DNA from: Ichthyosporea sp. XGB-2017a
Taxonomy: Eukaryota; Opisthokonta; Ichthyosporea
Assembly (NCBI GenBank): GCA_002811675.1
Contig: PDIM01010324.1
Span: forward strand, 1 to 64,000
Length of the DNA: 64,000 nt
Reading direction: 5' to 3'
The position numbers were made by a program, and so were the translations under genes. This document shows, in pieces, positions 1 to 11,500 of this stretch (the first letter of the stretch is position 1; each line of letters opens with the position of its first letter). The notes below the pieces were generated by a model. The model did no database searches. It was not told the DNA's origin and worked only from the letters and a program-made list of their open reading frames with translations.

Positions 1-17
1 CGACGCTCTTCCGATCT
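1..17 (+). other. Illumina TruSeq adapter remnant at contig end
   Basis: The first 17 bases, CGACGCTCTTCCGATCT, are identical to the 3' end of the Illumina TruSeq universal adapter / read-1 primer site. This is a library artefact, not genomic sequence. It marks the left edge as an assembly end that was not trimmed. Confidence 0.95.
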
Positions 18-409
18 TTTTTTTCATCCACAATCATGGACGCGTTTATTCCCTTTTAAAGTTCACATATCTACATCTCTGCGGTCTGCCCTAGCTCCAA
101 CCTCAGGTGCCAGGGCTAATCAAATACTCTCATCTTCCTCCCGAGCTTTCGGCCGAGCGTTCCATTCCCATTGACCGATTTGGATAAGTTGCTCCAAGGT
201 CGGTATATCCTCGTCCCCGTAAAAGAATCCTTTTCGCGCTTTCCAGCCGGTGGCAAAGCAGTTTACTGTCCATCTGGGGCGATTCAGAAAGGAGTCCATA
301 ACTCTACCCGGTCTATCATTGACCCCTAGCGAGATTATGTTAAGGATCATTGGACATACATTTAGATGCTCAATCGTCTCGCGATTGCTCTGCATTTGCT
401 TTGTAGGAT
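17..409 (-). mobile_element. LINE 3'-end fragment (minus strand), with short poly(A)
   Basis: The minus-strand frame 395-120 encodes the C-terminal tail of a non-LTR retrotransposon ORF. It contains TIEHLNVC, then KARKGFFYGDEDIP, and a Glu/Trp-rich end. This tail aligns by eye with the end of the neighbouring plus-strand fragment (SIAHLNVC, then KKRNGVFYGDLVFPEE), so the two are relatives. Beyond the stop, about 100 nt of 3' UTR runs into a T8 tract at 17-24, which is a short poly(A) tail on the minus strand. Only the 3' end is present, as expected of 5'-truncated LINE insertions. The outer boundary meets the adapter, so the true end of the tail is not seen. Confidence 0.7.
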
Positions 410-1832
410 TTGTCTGCGATTATTCTTTATCTTGGTACTGCCGCATGCCTCTCTAAACCATCGCTTTGTTCCTGTGCATTGGGCCCCAAACAAGATGCGA
501 AATTGCAGGTTGCAGATGACATAGCACTTTGTAGCCGAGATGAACGAGATAGAAAAAGAGCAGTACGCATAATGCGAGATTTCTGTGACATATCGGGAAT
601 GGAACTCAACGATGCCAAATACATAGTAATCCCTACGGAGATGAATACAGAATACCGAGAAGAGAAGCCAATAGAGACCGAATGATTAGATTGAATGAAG
701 ACGAAAGCACCTGGAGCAAAACAGAAAGCAGCAGACAAAAGGACCATTAACGAAAGACTGGCTCAAATAGATGTGCTTATAGAAAGGTGGAAAGTCATCA
801 ATATGAGTTGGAAGGGGATCAGTACAGTGTTTCAATATTTAATGGCTTCCAAACTGTGGTATTGGATTTCGACCATCGGCACTGAATAGAGAACCGAACT
901 CTGTAGAGCAAGAAGAGAAACGGATGATGACTATCATCCGAAACAAAATGAGAGATAGCATTGGAGCTAGATTATACCGAGACGAACCAAGGGTAAGAGT
1001 AAATGATTGGTGTCAGCTCAACACAGGGGACGAAATGGAGGAGATTATACGCCCACATTACTTTAAGATTACGGCGATACAAAATGGGATTGCCACACAT
1101 AAATATGCGTTCCAGTGTTAGGAAACACCGCCTATGACAACTTATACGCCTGTGTCGACGTAGTTGAGACTTACCAGGTAGATGCTGTAACGCGAATGTA
1201 TGTTAGCGAGAGTGAATCGAAGAGACAAGTGGATAGAAGCTTATGTAGTTAACCAGGAAGAGCTCATGACAGTTACAAAGGATGATCTCGTACCAGCTCG
1301 GAGCGTGAAATCTGCGGACCTAAAGGAACACTGGAATGAGATGATAAACAGATGGCGACTCGGCGGCACTCAACTGGAAAGTCTATTCGAAACACTTTAC
1401 GAGGCGCAAAAAGGCAACATCAAAGGGCTTTGCGCTCAATATGTTTGGTTGTGGATTCACGGAAAATTATGGACAAGAGATAGACAGATGTCTAAATTGG
1501 AAAACTTTGACGATGGCGGGAAGGGAACGAAATGCCCGATATGCGACGAAGCAGAAGAGAGCATCGCCCACTTAAACGTGTGTAAGGCAAGGATAAAATA
1601 CTCCAAGAAATCACGGGGATAAGAAAAACAACTGTACTAGATTTCTTGAAAGTGAATTTCCTGTCTACCGTAGTAACTTTCTGTACGCTGTGGAAAAAAC
1701 GAAACGGAGTCTTCTACGGCGACCTAGTCTTCCCAGAAGAACAGAAGAGAGTGGCTAGTGAAAACATCAGATGGGAGCTCAAGGCAACAACTAGAAGAAG
1801 GAAAGCAAGGAAAGGGTGGAGATGATTGCGGC
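410..1832 (+). mobile_element. Decayed 5'-truncated LINE: end of reverse transcriptase through C-terminal zinc finger
   Basis: About 440-685 encodes the reverse-transcriptase catalytic region with VADDIAL (the usual [FY]xDD box, first residue replaced by Val), followed by RDFCDISGMELNDAKY, typical of the segment just after it. Open stretches at 695-889, 924-1121 and 1200-1622 continue the protein in shifted frames, so several frame breaks and stops separate them. At 1532-1583 lies a CCHC finger, C-x2-C-x8-H-x3-C (CPICDEAEESIAHLNVC), as found at the C terminus of many LINE ORFs. After a further frame change near 1610-1620, the tail GVFYGDLVFPEEQKR reads to a TGA at about 1830. No 5' part, endonuclease domain or target-site duplication is recognisable. 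The element is dead; the clade is not assignable by eye. Confidence 0.75.
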
Positions 1833-2621
1833 CAAGATGGGATACTTCCGACGTGTAAAGGGGGGGTCGAAAACTTAATTAAGGGTCTTATGTTTTATCT
1901 TTTTTTTTCTACCCATTGTTATAAGTAGACCCAACGGGTTTATTGAGCGAAGCGCAGCGTAGCGTTTTTCTCTCATCAGCTCAGGCCCTTTTCGACGGTC
2001 AATTTTTTCGAGGATATATGATAAATGCAGCCTTCTGATTGGATAAAACCCCCATCCCTCAAAATTATGCTTCTCAGAACTGGATCCCTTACACAAGCTT
2101 CGCTCGTCCACACTTGCTGTGCAGACTATTTTAATTAGGAATGTGTGAGAAATAAATGCGCGAAGAGTGTGTCTGCGCGATAAGGAAAAAAAGATGCGAA
2201 ACTGGCGGTGAGATAAAGTGACATCCTCATGTCACAGTTGGTGGACCTTTCCTTTCAAGCGTTAAGGGGGAGCAAGGACCGCTCGGGGGGAAGTCGTTGA
2301 TTGTGGTGTGAGGAATTTGACAGGCCATCCTCCCTCACCCGGACCCCGGTGCTTGTATTCGTTCAAAGACTCCTTCCTTGCCTCCTCCCAGTCCTCTGCA
2401 TAATCCCTCTTCTTTGTGTGTGGCAGATGTGTGGCTTAAGGTGGTCCCTGGCTCTGATTTATTCTCTGTTAGTTTACCTTTGTTCTTCGGTGGTTTTTAT
2501 CTCGAGGAATTTTATTGGTATATGGTTGTTTTGGGGGTTTGGTTTACTTTATTTGGCATCTTTCAATCTCATGGCTTCTTTTGATTCAGTTTTATTTCTA
2601 AGTGATTAACATAGTTCGGGC
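1833..2621. other. No gene seen: flank of LINE remnant and upstream region of gene A
   Basis: This stretch has short overlapping open frames on both strands (for example 2301-2609 + and 2111-1875 -) without recognisable domains or a convincing start. 2300-2600 becomes T-rich toward gene A and probably holds its promoter and 5' leader. A pyrimidine run ending in AG (ttttatttctaag) lies about 20 nt upstream of the gene A start codon. I see no clear TATA box or RNA gene. Confidence 0.5.
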
Positions 2622-5600
2622 ATGGCTAAGAATATAATCTGCAAAGTCAAGTATTGTGCAGATAAGCGAGGGAATAAGCCTTTGCTTGTATACCAGCCAA
2701 TTTTATCTGTTGTTTTCACTATACTCCTCCTCGGACAATTAATGACTGCAGCTGTGGAGGCGGACAAGAATGGCCAGAGGACTAGCAGCAATGGTGAGAG
2801 AAACATTCGATCTACAATCCCAAGTGATTCCTTTAAGGAAGCAACAGAATGTGTGGCATTGCTGTCTAATGTACTTAAAAGCGCTTTGAATAAGATACGA
2901 TTAAGATCTGTTTCCAACAGAAACTTAATGATCACACGCCAAGCCACCAAAGGAGCTGCTAAAGGGGTAGATGTGAGACTTGAGGTAAGTGATTTTGTGC
3001 AGTCGATAGGGATCTCAAGAATATGATTTGAGAATGGCTTAGCGGAGTAAGAGCAGATATTAATATCCCATATTCTTTTTTTCTTTCTGTCTTTCTTTCT
3101 TTCTTTCTTAACAAGACATGCTCTGCATTGGAAGAAGACGCAACTCATGCATGGCAGCAAAAGGCAGATCTTAATAATTTTGTTGAAGGTTATACGAAAG
3201 AACTGATTTTCTGTGAAGAAGGAATAGATGCTGCTCTTGGACTTCTTAGCTCACAGTCAGTGATGGCTTTTACAGACCTCACTTGCCCCAATCAAGAGAT
3301 TGGAAAGTGGAAGAAAATGGAGCGAGAGCACCGCGAAGAGCAAAAAGCCCATGATTTGTGTGTGGATGCGTTAATGAATGAAATGACATTGGGTGCCAGA
3401 ATGGAAAAGGAGTTGGTGTCAGCCAAAAAGTCGCTCATTGCGTGTTCGGCTGTTTTTCACGATTTAGAATTGAAATATCAATCACTTTCTACCAAAGTTG
3501 AACACTTGCGAAAAGATAACATTTTGAAGAGATTTGACCTTGATAGCTACGAAGAAAAGAAAAGAAAAGTCGTAGATGCTAGTGAGAGTAAGTGTGGTAG
3601 CAAGTCGAATTCAACCGAGGAAAAGACAAATGCCAATGCCTTCCAATCTAAGTTGGAAAAGATAGTTGATGGGATACTTGGTTGTAGAATAGACAGAAAT
3701 AACTTTGACTTTTATTTTACTTCGATTGGGTGGCAAATCGATGAAGCTGTCGACCGATACGAGCGCTTGCATGAATTGTCTAGCAAATGTCAGCAGACTT
3801 ATTCGCAAACAATAATCAAGGAGTTGTTGGATGACCTTATTGCAAAAATGCAGACCATGTCTTTTAAGGATTCCTTTTTGAAAATTCGAAATGAAAATAA
3901 GAACGCCATAGGCCCGGCAGCGCTCACAGATACGTTTTATAAGAGCTGTCAGAGCCCTGGATTGTGGTTTGATGGCGAAAAGTGCCGTGCTTGTGATGCC
4001 GACTGGCATGGGCATAAGGTAAACTGCGCAAAGTTCCGGTTTGAGCTGAATGATAATCAGAAGTGCACTTCTGTATGCGAGAAGTGTATTACAGGGTATG
4101 CAATGAGCGACGGCAAGTGTGACCAATGTGCACCTGGTTATGGGGGTTTTGCTGACGCAGCTGGTAAACTTGTTTGTGAAAAGGAGGTACTGTTGCTCTT
4201 TACATTGTCTTTTTTTTTTCAAATAGGCTGTCGTTTGATCTTTTATTAACTTTTTCAATGCAACATGAACTGTTTGTTATATTCATATGCTTTTACTTAA
4301 AAATGTTATAACATCGCCAGTGCTTTTGTGGCTACCTTGATTATGTGCGAAGGAAGCCGACTAAAGGGAGAATGTGCAGTCAGTCTACTGGTTTATGTGG
4401 CACTTGTCAAAAGGGATGGTTCCGTGACCCAGAAAATCCGACACAGTGCACTAAAAGGTGTCTATGTGGTGGTAGGGCGGGAAGCAGGCCTGTCCCTGGG
4501 GGAACATGTGACCCTCTTAGTGGACGGTGCCTAACGTGCGCGAACGTTCCTAATGAGATTGCAGGCGGAAAAGCAAATTTTTCTCCGGTAGAGGGAGACT
4601 GTAGTGGTATATGTGGCAGTGGAAAAGTATTGAAAAAGAGTGCATTGGGCGATCGTAATGGGAAATACACATGTGTTGATGAAGATTTTCTGTTACATGG
4701 GTCTAAAATGAAAGTCGGTAGATATTATTTTGGCGCTCACCTACGTTCTGCAAGTTGCATTCTTAAGTCCTCGGCAAAAGACTCGAAAAGTACTTTCTTT
4801 AGAAACTTTTTGGTAAAATGTCCAGGAAATGCGGGTGTTGCATTGCTTGGAGCTGAATATGGTGCCAGTGTATACCATTCCTTTCAGCCAAGCATATATA
4901 CAACTATGGCAGAAGGGGTTCTGGGTTACGAGAACAATACCGTCTCGGTTTTGCGTCAGTGGAACCGTGAAGATGGAGTTTCCCCCCAGTATATAGATGA
5001 TGAAAAGTTAAAGAATGCTGATATGAAGAATAATGATCTTGTGCATTATCGTCCACTACTTCACTATGGGGAATGGCGAGCATTCAGAATTGAAGTCAGC
5101 GGTGATGACCCCCGCAATCCCGTAGTCAAATTATTTAAAGATGGCGAAGAAAATCCCTTTCTAACGCGTAAAATGTACAATCTTCCCGAAACTTACAACA
5201 ATTTTGTGTATATTGCCTTTACTCGCTGGGGATATGAATTTGAATCTCTGGTTGATGGTTCGTCACAAGATCTTTCTATTTCTGCAAATGCTTACTTGGA
5301 CAAAATGGGCATTGGGCGACATTTATTTGATTGCAGTTTCCGAATCTTAGCTGCGGATAACTTGGTGAGTGTTCAAAAAAAAAAGCTTGTAATTTTGCAA
5401 ATGTAGCTAGTGTTTCTAGATTCCTTTCTGTATTCCACCACTTTGATATGCGCTGCCCCTTATTTATCCATTTGTTTGTTAATTTATTTAACTGTTTTAA
5501 CATCTACACCTTTGTCAGTGTCTGTGTGGGGGTCGAGCGAAAGTATCATCTGGACTCAGCTTTCCTGTCTTGGGTGGTGAATGCTTTGAAGATACTGGTC

Positions 5601-7861
5601 AATGCACAAAGTGTGCCCACGGATATGTGGTCGATGATACTGGTAAAAGCTGTGAACATTGTCCCAAAGGCAAGTTTATTAACCCGGACAATCCCACCCA
5701 ATGCATAAAGTGTACATGTTCAGCTCTTTCAAGTGATTGTGATCCTGTAAGCGGTGCCTGTAAATCCTGCCCTCTAGGCTACTACCGAAAGTCTAAAAAT
5801 GCTCAAAAATGTATTCCGGTAAGTAAGCTGCCCATTCCAAATACATCTTCAAAAGTAAACATCCCTAGTTAATTCACAACTCCCTTTTTGTTTTTAAAAA
5901 AATACTTTCAGTGTAAATGCGGGGAGTTGAATGTAGCTACCGGGCTTTCAAGCCCTGGTGAATGTGATATGAACACTGGTAAATGTACAAGCTGCCCCAT
6001 TGTTGTTCCCTGTACACTATCGCGAAGACAGAAGAATAAGTGTAACGATGAAGATTTCCGCCAAGGAAATGCGCCAAATTTTGAATATCGCCTGAGCAAG
6101 AATGGCATGAGTTGTGTAAAAATTCCGGTGAATGTAGGAGAGGAAGGAAATTTCCCTCTTTGCGCTGCGTTCAAACGCCAAAAGTACTCACTTAGTGCTG
6201 GTGGATGCCTCGACTGCAAAGATCCACCAAAGACGGGATATGAGATTGGCTTAATTCTAACCGACACAAAAGATAACTGCCGCATGCAAACTGTCGTAGA
6301 TGAGCAAGACAACTGTTTGGAGTGGAACCGGGACACAGGAGGGTGCAAAAAGTGCATGAAAAATTTCTCAGGCTTTTGCCCCGAAATGGCCCCTTGTTGG
6401 AAATGTGAAAAGTTTATCTATGAAAGTAAGGAGTTTATGAAACAGAAAAATATGTTTCAAAAGCTTGTCATGCAGCGTGCCCTTGTGCCTAATGTTTGCA
6501 AGAAATATAGCCCACGCACCGGGTTGATGGAAAATTCATTCACTCTATGCATAGATAAGCTTTCATTTGATCCTCAAAATCCAAAAACTTATGAAAATAC
6601 ATTTAAAGACATTGATTCTTTTTACCAGTTCATGCCATATACCATATCTCGATGTGAAGACGCCAACGGGGAACGGCGACGTCGATACACCCAGCAAATT
6701 AACAACGTTATTGGCGGAAACAAGCTATCAAGACAGCCCATCGACAAGAACGCGTCCTCATCTGCTCCCTACGTGCACGGAGAAGATGGGGACTCTCGCC
6801 GACTTACACGTCGCTCCCCCAGTCCCGGTACATCTGGCTCACGATATAACCCACGACCTATCCAAGAATACCACGCACCAAAGCCTTTGGTGAGCAAAAA
6901 GAAAAGCCCAAAGGAAAAGAATGGAAATGACGGAAATCCCAATGATGTTGACAGATGCTCTTCCACAGACTATCCCATACAATATGATGGGCAACTTGGC
7001 TTTGATTCTATTATTCCAGGGTCGTGGGTTAATGTGCTTTCTAAAGGGGCCAAAGAGCCTGTTCTTATGTATGATGCCTTTCGGCAAACAAACGTTGAAG
7101 TAGTACAAGACGACAAATATGTCATGTCTGACCCAAGGTGCTTATGCAGAGCACTGGATATGGGAGTTGGCCCTAGTGGTAAATGTGAGTTTTTAAGAGA
7201 TCCAATCAAGACCGGACATTGCTCATGTGACGAACAAAACGTTTTTGAAGATGGGGGAGAATGCCGATGCCGCCCACAAGGTATATCAGTAGAGAACGAG
7301 GCATGTAAGTGTGTAGGTAATTTGAGTGGCGAGAAAATATGTACGTGCGACACAAAGGAAAAAGCAAAAGAAATGGTGAATGGTAATTTGAAATGCGTTG
7401 AGTGCCATTCTTCCGCGACATGCAAAGGCTCTATTGCCACATGTGGCAATAAGGAAGAAAAGCACGTTGATGTTGATGCTGACAAGATCAAGTGTTTAGC
7501 GCCGACCAAAAAAAATGATATGACCTGGAACGAGGAAACGAAAAAATGGCAATGCTCAAATACACTGAGTCAAAAAAAATACACAAGCACTGGCATTGTC
7601 TGTGCATTATGCGCAAGCAAAAATCAGATGGCGTCTCAGTTCATCGACCATGATTCTGGTGAGTGCAAGTGTTTGCGCCCTAATCACAAAGCACTGCTAG
7701 TAGATGACGGGGACGAGAACACCCCTGCGCAAATGGTTTGCTATCCATGCGATTCTGAGACTACCATTTGGCAACCAGAAACAAAAGATTGTGTGTGTGC
7801 TTCTAAGACTTCAAAAAGCAAAATGAAATTGGAGGAGGGCAAAATAAAGTGTCTAACCTAA
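2622..7861 (+). CDS. Gene A: cysteine-rich protein with laminin-type EGF modules and coiled coil (5 exons)
   Basis: Exons are 2622-2984, 3116-4186, 4321-5364, 5519-5818 and 5912-7861. All four introns are GT-AG, 93-154 nt and phase 0, giving 1575 aa. The ATG is followed by a hydrophobic segment at residues 22-44, a signal peptide or anchor. Residues about 180-270 are charged and heptad-like (probable coiled coil). From residue about 400 come cysteine modules; exons 3, 4 and 5 each begin with Cys-x-Cys (CFCG, CLCG, CKCG) followed by TGxCxxC patterns and CxxGY/F, the laminin-type EGF layout. A cysteine-poor stretch in exon 3 (about residues 600-820) may be a beta-sandwich lectin-like domain; this is weak. 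The C-terminal 650 residues hold more Cys pairs and a basic, proline-rich linker with RRRR near 6670. It is probably secreted or surface-exposed and matrix-like. The family is not identified beyond the module type. It reads in the same direction as gene B, 658 nt upstream of it, and B's tail has similar modules. Confidence 0.75.
3075..3109 (+). repeat. (TTTC)n microsatellite in intron 1 of gene A
   Basis: Imperfect TTTC/TCTT tetranucleotide repeat. It forms the polypyrimidine tract immediately before the 3' splice site AG at 3114-3115 of gene A intron 1 (2985-3115). Confidence 0.85.
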
Positions 7862-8519
7862 AGAAGCTCAAGCTTCGATAATGTACAAGCAGACAGCGTT
7901 TTCGCTTGAACTGAAAGGACTTCTATTATATAAATAAACTGAAAACTTACAAAGCAATCGCCAAGTATCAAAAAAGAATAAAAGAACGTGAGCGAAAAAC
8001 GAACGAAACTGATCAGCAAGAAGACGTAGATGCACCCTACGTCTACTGTCTACTGTACTATGTAAGGTACCTGGTACATAGCTGGTAGGGACTGGAGTAG
8101 GGCCCCACAACAGCTGGTCAGTAGAGGGATAGGTATCAATCTCTTCCCCAGCTTGGCACTAACACCCAACTCCCAACCACAGGAATGCACCATGTCCCTA
8201 CGGTACCGTATAATTAGCGTGTGGGGCAATTGCTACATAGCACCATGGAGGGGTACTGCACAGGTGACCAGACAAGGACTGAAACTAAAGAAATAAATAC
8301 TTCACGCCTGCTGCCCTTCTGACTCTTCTTTTCTTTTTTTCTTCTTCGCGTTGTTGTTGTTTTTAGTTTTTTATTTTTTTAATTATATTTTGAGAAAGTT
8401 ATTTGATTTTATTTGATTTGTTGTTTCGTGTGGATTCCTTTTTTCTTCTTCTTTCTTTTGCCTCTGTGTTTGCTTGGCGGAATCGCCCCAGGAACAGAGT
8501 TGAGGAGGAGAAGAGCAAC
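7862..8519. other. Intergenic region between genes A and B
   Basis: It holds the poly(A) signals of gene A, then about 300 nt of unremarkable sequence with a small palindrome, GGTACCTGGTACC-like, near 8067. From about 8315 it is strongly T- and pyrimidine-rich up to the gene B start. The stretch ends in a pyrimidine/CCCCAG motif about 30 nt before the ATG, which resembles a 3' splice site. No RNA gene was seen. Confidence 0.5.
7933..7938 (+). promoter_or_regulatory. Poly(A) signal AATAAA of gene A
   Basis: A canonical AATAAA begins 72 nt after the TAA stop of gene A. A second AATAAA at 7977-7982 could serve as an alternative. Confidence 0.6.
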
Positions 8520-11500
8520 ATGAATTGGCTATTCTTAATCAGTCGTTCTTGCCTTATTTCAAAGCCTCGTGTTTTGTTTCTGATTTTATGTACTGTAGCT
8601 GCGATGCACATGCAATGGGTATCTGCGGCAGAGCAGGGTCAGGCTGATCCCCTGGGCCCTCAAAAAGGGATCAAGTATGTGTCCAGTGTGGAGCTTCGTG
8701 CACTCTCTGGATATAATATGGTCTTTGATACAGAAACTGTTCCTATATTCGAGAAGAAGCCCCCGCTAAATGCAAGAAATCTTGTGGCGACGGTGACAGA
8801 AACGGGAATAAGGGCAAAGACCCGCTCGAGTAAGTTTACGACACTTTACAGTCAGCGAGAAGATATGAAAACGTCCAGGAGTACGTCCAAATCCGCCTCG
8901 ACGTCTTTTTCTTTCAGTAAGCAAGGCAGTGCCCTTTCAGCAAGTGCTGGAGCGAGTCAAAGCCAAAGTAAGAAGATGCGTGAGATGAAAAGCATGAAAG
9001 GGAAAGAGGATCGGCGCTTTTTGACCATTGAAGTAAAGTCACATGTAATGACAGTGATATTGAACCGGGGAAACATGGTACTTGATCGTGTCTTTCTGGA
9101 CGACTTGAAGAGACTTCCCATTTTGGATGTGAATAGCACATTAAGCCCACTGGAGAGGATGGGGGCGAACAATGGGGATCAAGCGAAATTACCTGAATAT
9201 TTTCGATTTTTTGGAAAGTATGGGACCCACTATCGACGTCGATCCCGATATGGTGGTCGTTTAGATTTCACATATTCGACTGTAAAAGCCGAGCGGCAGA
9301 CAGAATCCCAATTTGAAAAAGAGTCCAAGCAATGCTCAAGTGCCTCTGCCGCTATGACCTACGAGAGAGAGCAACAGACCGGTCTGCCTTTTGGCAATGA
9401 CAAGGATGCTGATATTGATGCTGGTGAGGAAAAGCCTGGAAGCAGGAAAATGAGCGTACAACCAATTCCCAGAGAGAGCGCGGCGAAACCTCAGGTTCTT
9501 GAGCTGTGGTCATCTTCTAATGCCGGTGAGGTTTTTGGTAGCGTGGATGGACAAGGATTAGATGTGGACACCTCAATGCTGGATGCAGAGCAAGATGCCG
9601 CCGCGGGGCTTGATATTTCTGATGATGGTGATAGTGGAGGGGGTGGCACAGGTGATGCAGCAAACGCATGGTCCAAAACAAATCTCGACAAAGATGGCGG
9701 TGTGAATCTGCGAGGTATAGAGCTGACGGGATATTGCCTGGCGCCAAGAATTCGAGCAAGACCACTAGATGGGAAAGATGATGTATCTCTTCTTCTGAAG
9801 ACTGCTAAAAATATGGAAATTGCAAGCGGTGAATCTAGCACTGATGGATATAGGCGTCGAAGGGGCGAGGGAAAAGAATTGGAGGAGACCACAGTCCAAA
9901 GAAGTTTGAATGTTGGGGGGGAGAGTGGAGCTGAGTTTAATGATAATATGCGATCGTCTGCGTCTGGAAGGTGGCCAGTTCGAGAGGTTGATGAAAGTTT
10001 GTATGAAGTAATAGATGCTTGGGTCGGGTTGTTGCATCGCGAACGTCGTGGTGGACGAAGTCGTGGAAAGGTTACGGATATTGAAGAAGGTTTGGAAGAG
10101 CAAATGAAGGCTCAAACTGAGGCTAACTATGTGGCTGCAGCTACGTTGCAAAATGAAGCTGATAATGCCGCCACCGCTCAGGCTAACGACGAATCAGACT
10201 CGCAAGAGGAAGCTACTGCTATAGATCCAGCATATGAGCAGGAGAAAGAGCCGATTGGAACAAAGCAAATGAAGATTCAAGCCAGCTTTGGCTTTGCGGA
10301 CTGTATGAATAGTATGACCCAGCAAGGGAGCTTAGAGGGGAGCGCTAACAGTAAAGACACTTTTAGTGTTACTTGCACTGGAGGAATAAGCTGTAATGGC
10401 ATGTTGTTTTTATCCAGCCCAGCAACAATAAGGCTTCAAGTGAATCATTGGGTTGCTAGTACGTGGAACTTTCCGGCATTTCTCGATTCTCCTGGAGAAG
10501 ATTACGTACTTCTTAGTGAAGTATTTGATGACACTATTCACTTTAAAGGAGAAAAGGCTGCAATCGATCGATTTGTAAGGGAGCAAAGGCAAAAACGTCG
10601 TTTTGAACGAAAACGATCAATGGAGATTGCCCTTACTGCGTATTTTAATTTCTATGAGGCCGACATGGATGCCAACTATTTTTGCGATCACATGAAGTGT
10701 TCTGTGGATCCTCAAGTGCTGGCCAGTGGCGAATGCTTTTGTCCAGATGACGGGTGTCGTTTTGATTTGCTGTCGCGCATTAGCCAGGCGGGCTCTACCT
10801 ACAGTTTGGGTGTACGAGGGACCACGGGGCCCAAGTGTCCACAGAGTGATAAATACTGGAATGACGTCCAGGGGATGTGTATGCCGCTTTCATCTAAAGC
10901 TAGGCAGTGCGAGTTCAAGGAGCAGTTTGTAAATGTCAAGACTGGAGTTTGTGTAGCTGCCTGCGCGGAATTTGAAACTACAAAAAAATGGACAAAATGG
11001 GACATTTGTGAAGACCAGAGGTCGTCATTTGAAAAAAATTTGCAAAAGGTAACAGATTATACTGACAACATTCCCGTAGTTAGTAGCTTGGTCACTTTAG
11101 GCGCAGGTTACGCTGAGAATATCATGAATGTATTTGGCAGTCAGAAGCCAAAGTACAAAGCAATGTGCGCTTCTGATATTCAGTTTTGTGTACCTTATTG
11201 TGGCGGTGGGACGTACGTGTATACTGCACAGCGCGAAAAGCCTGTTAATGACGCTAGTAAGATGACGACCACAAATTTGATGCATACACTGCTTGGGCTT
11301 CCAGCAATATTAAGTCCTTTGTACAAATGGCGTGCGCAAGTGGAGCCCCAAAAGATCGCTGACGAAACTCGCACGTTTAAGCAATGCGTGCGCAAATGCC
11401 CTCCCTTGTGGAGGGCCGATGATAAGACAGGGCAATGCGTAAAAGAATGCAAACAGGAACAGTTTTTGAAGTCCGATCTACTTTCCGGTAACATGAAATG

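Noticed and set aside
1875-2111. Small minus-strand ORF of 78 codons
   Set aside because: No recognisable domain, signal or splice context; it lies between LINE debris and gene A, and chance is sufficient.
2301-2609. Possible upstream exon of gene A with hydrophobic segment
   Set aside because: The hydrophobicity comes from T-rich leader sequence, and no donor site links it in frame to 2622. The ATG at 2622 already starts a plausible signal sequence.
3611-4258. Antisense ORF of 215 codons opposite gene A exon 2
   Set aside because: It has no domain or signal and lies opposite clear coding sequence with confirmed frame logic. Other antisense frames over A, B, C, E and F were dropped for the same reason.
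8403-8519. Upstream extension of gene B to 8403
   Set aside because: The frame is open but has no ATG before 8520. The extension starts with TTG in T-rich leader sequence, and the signal peptide begins right after the 8520 ATG.
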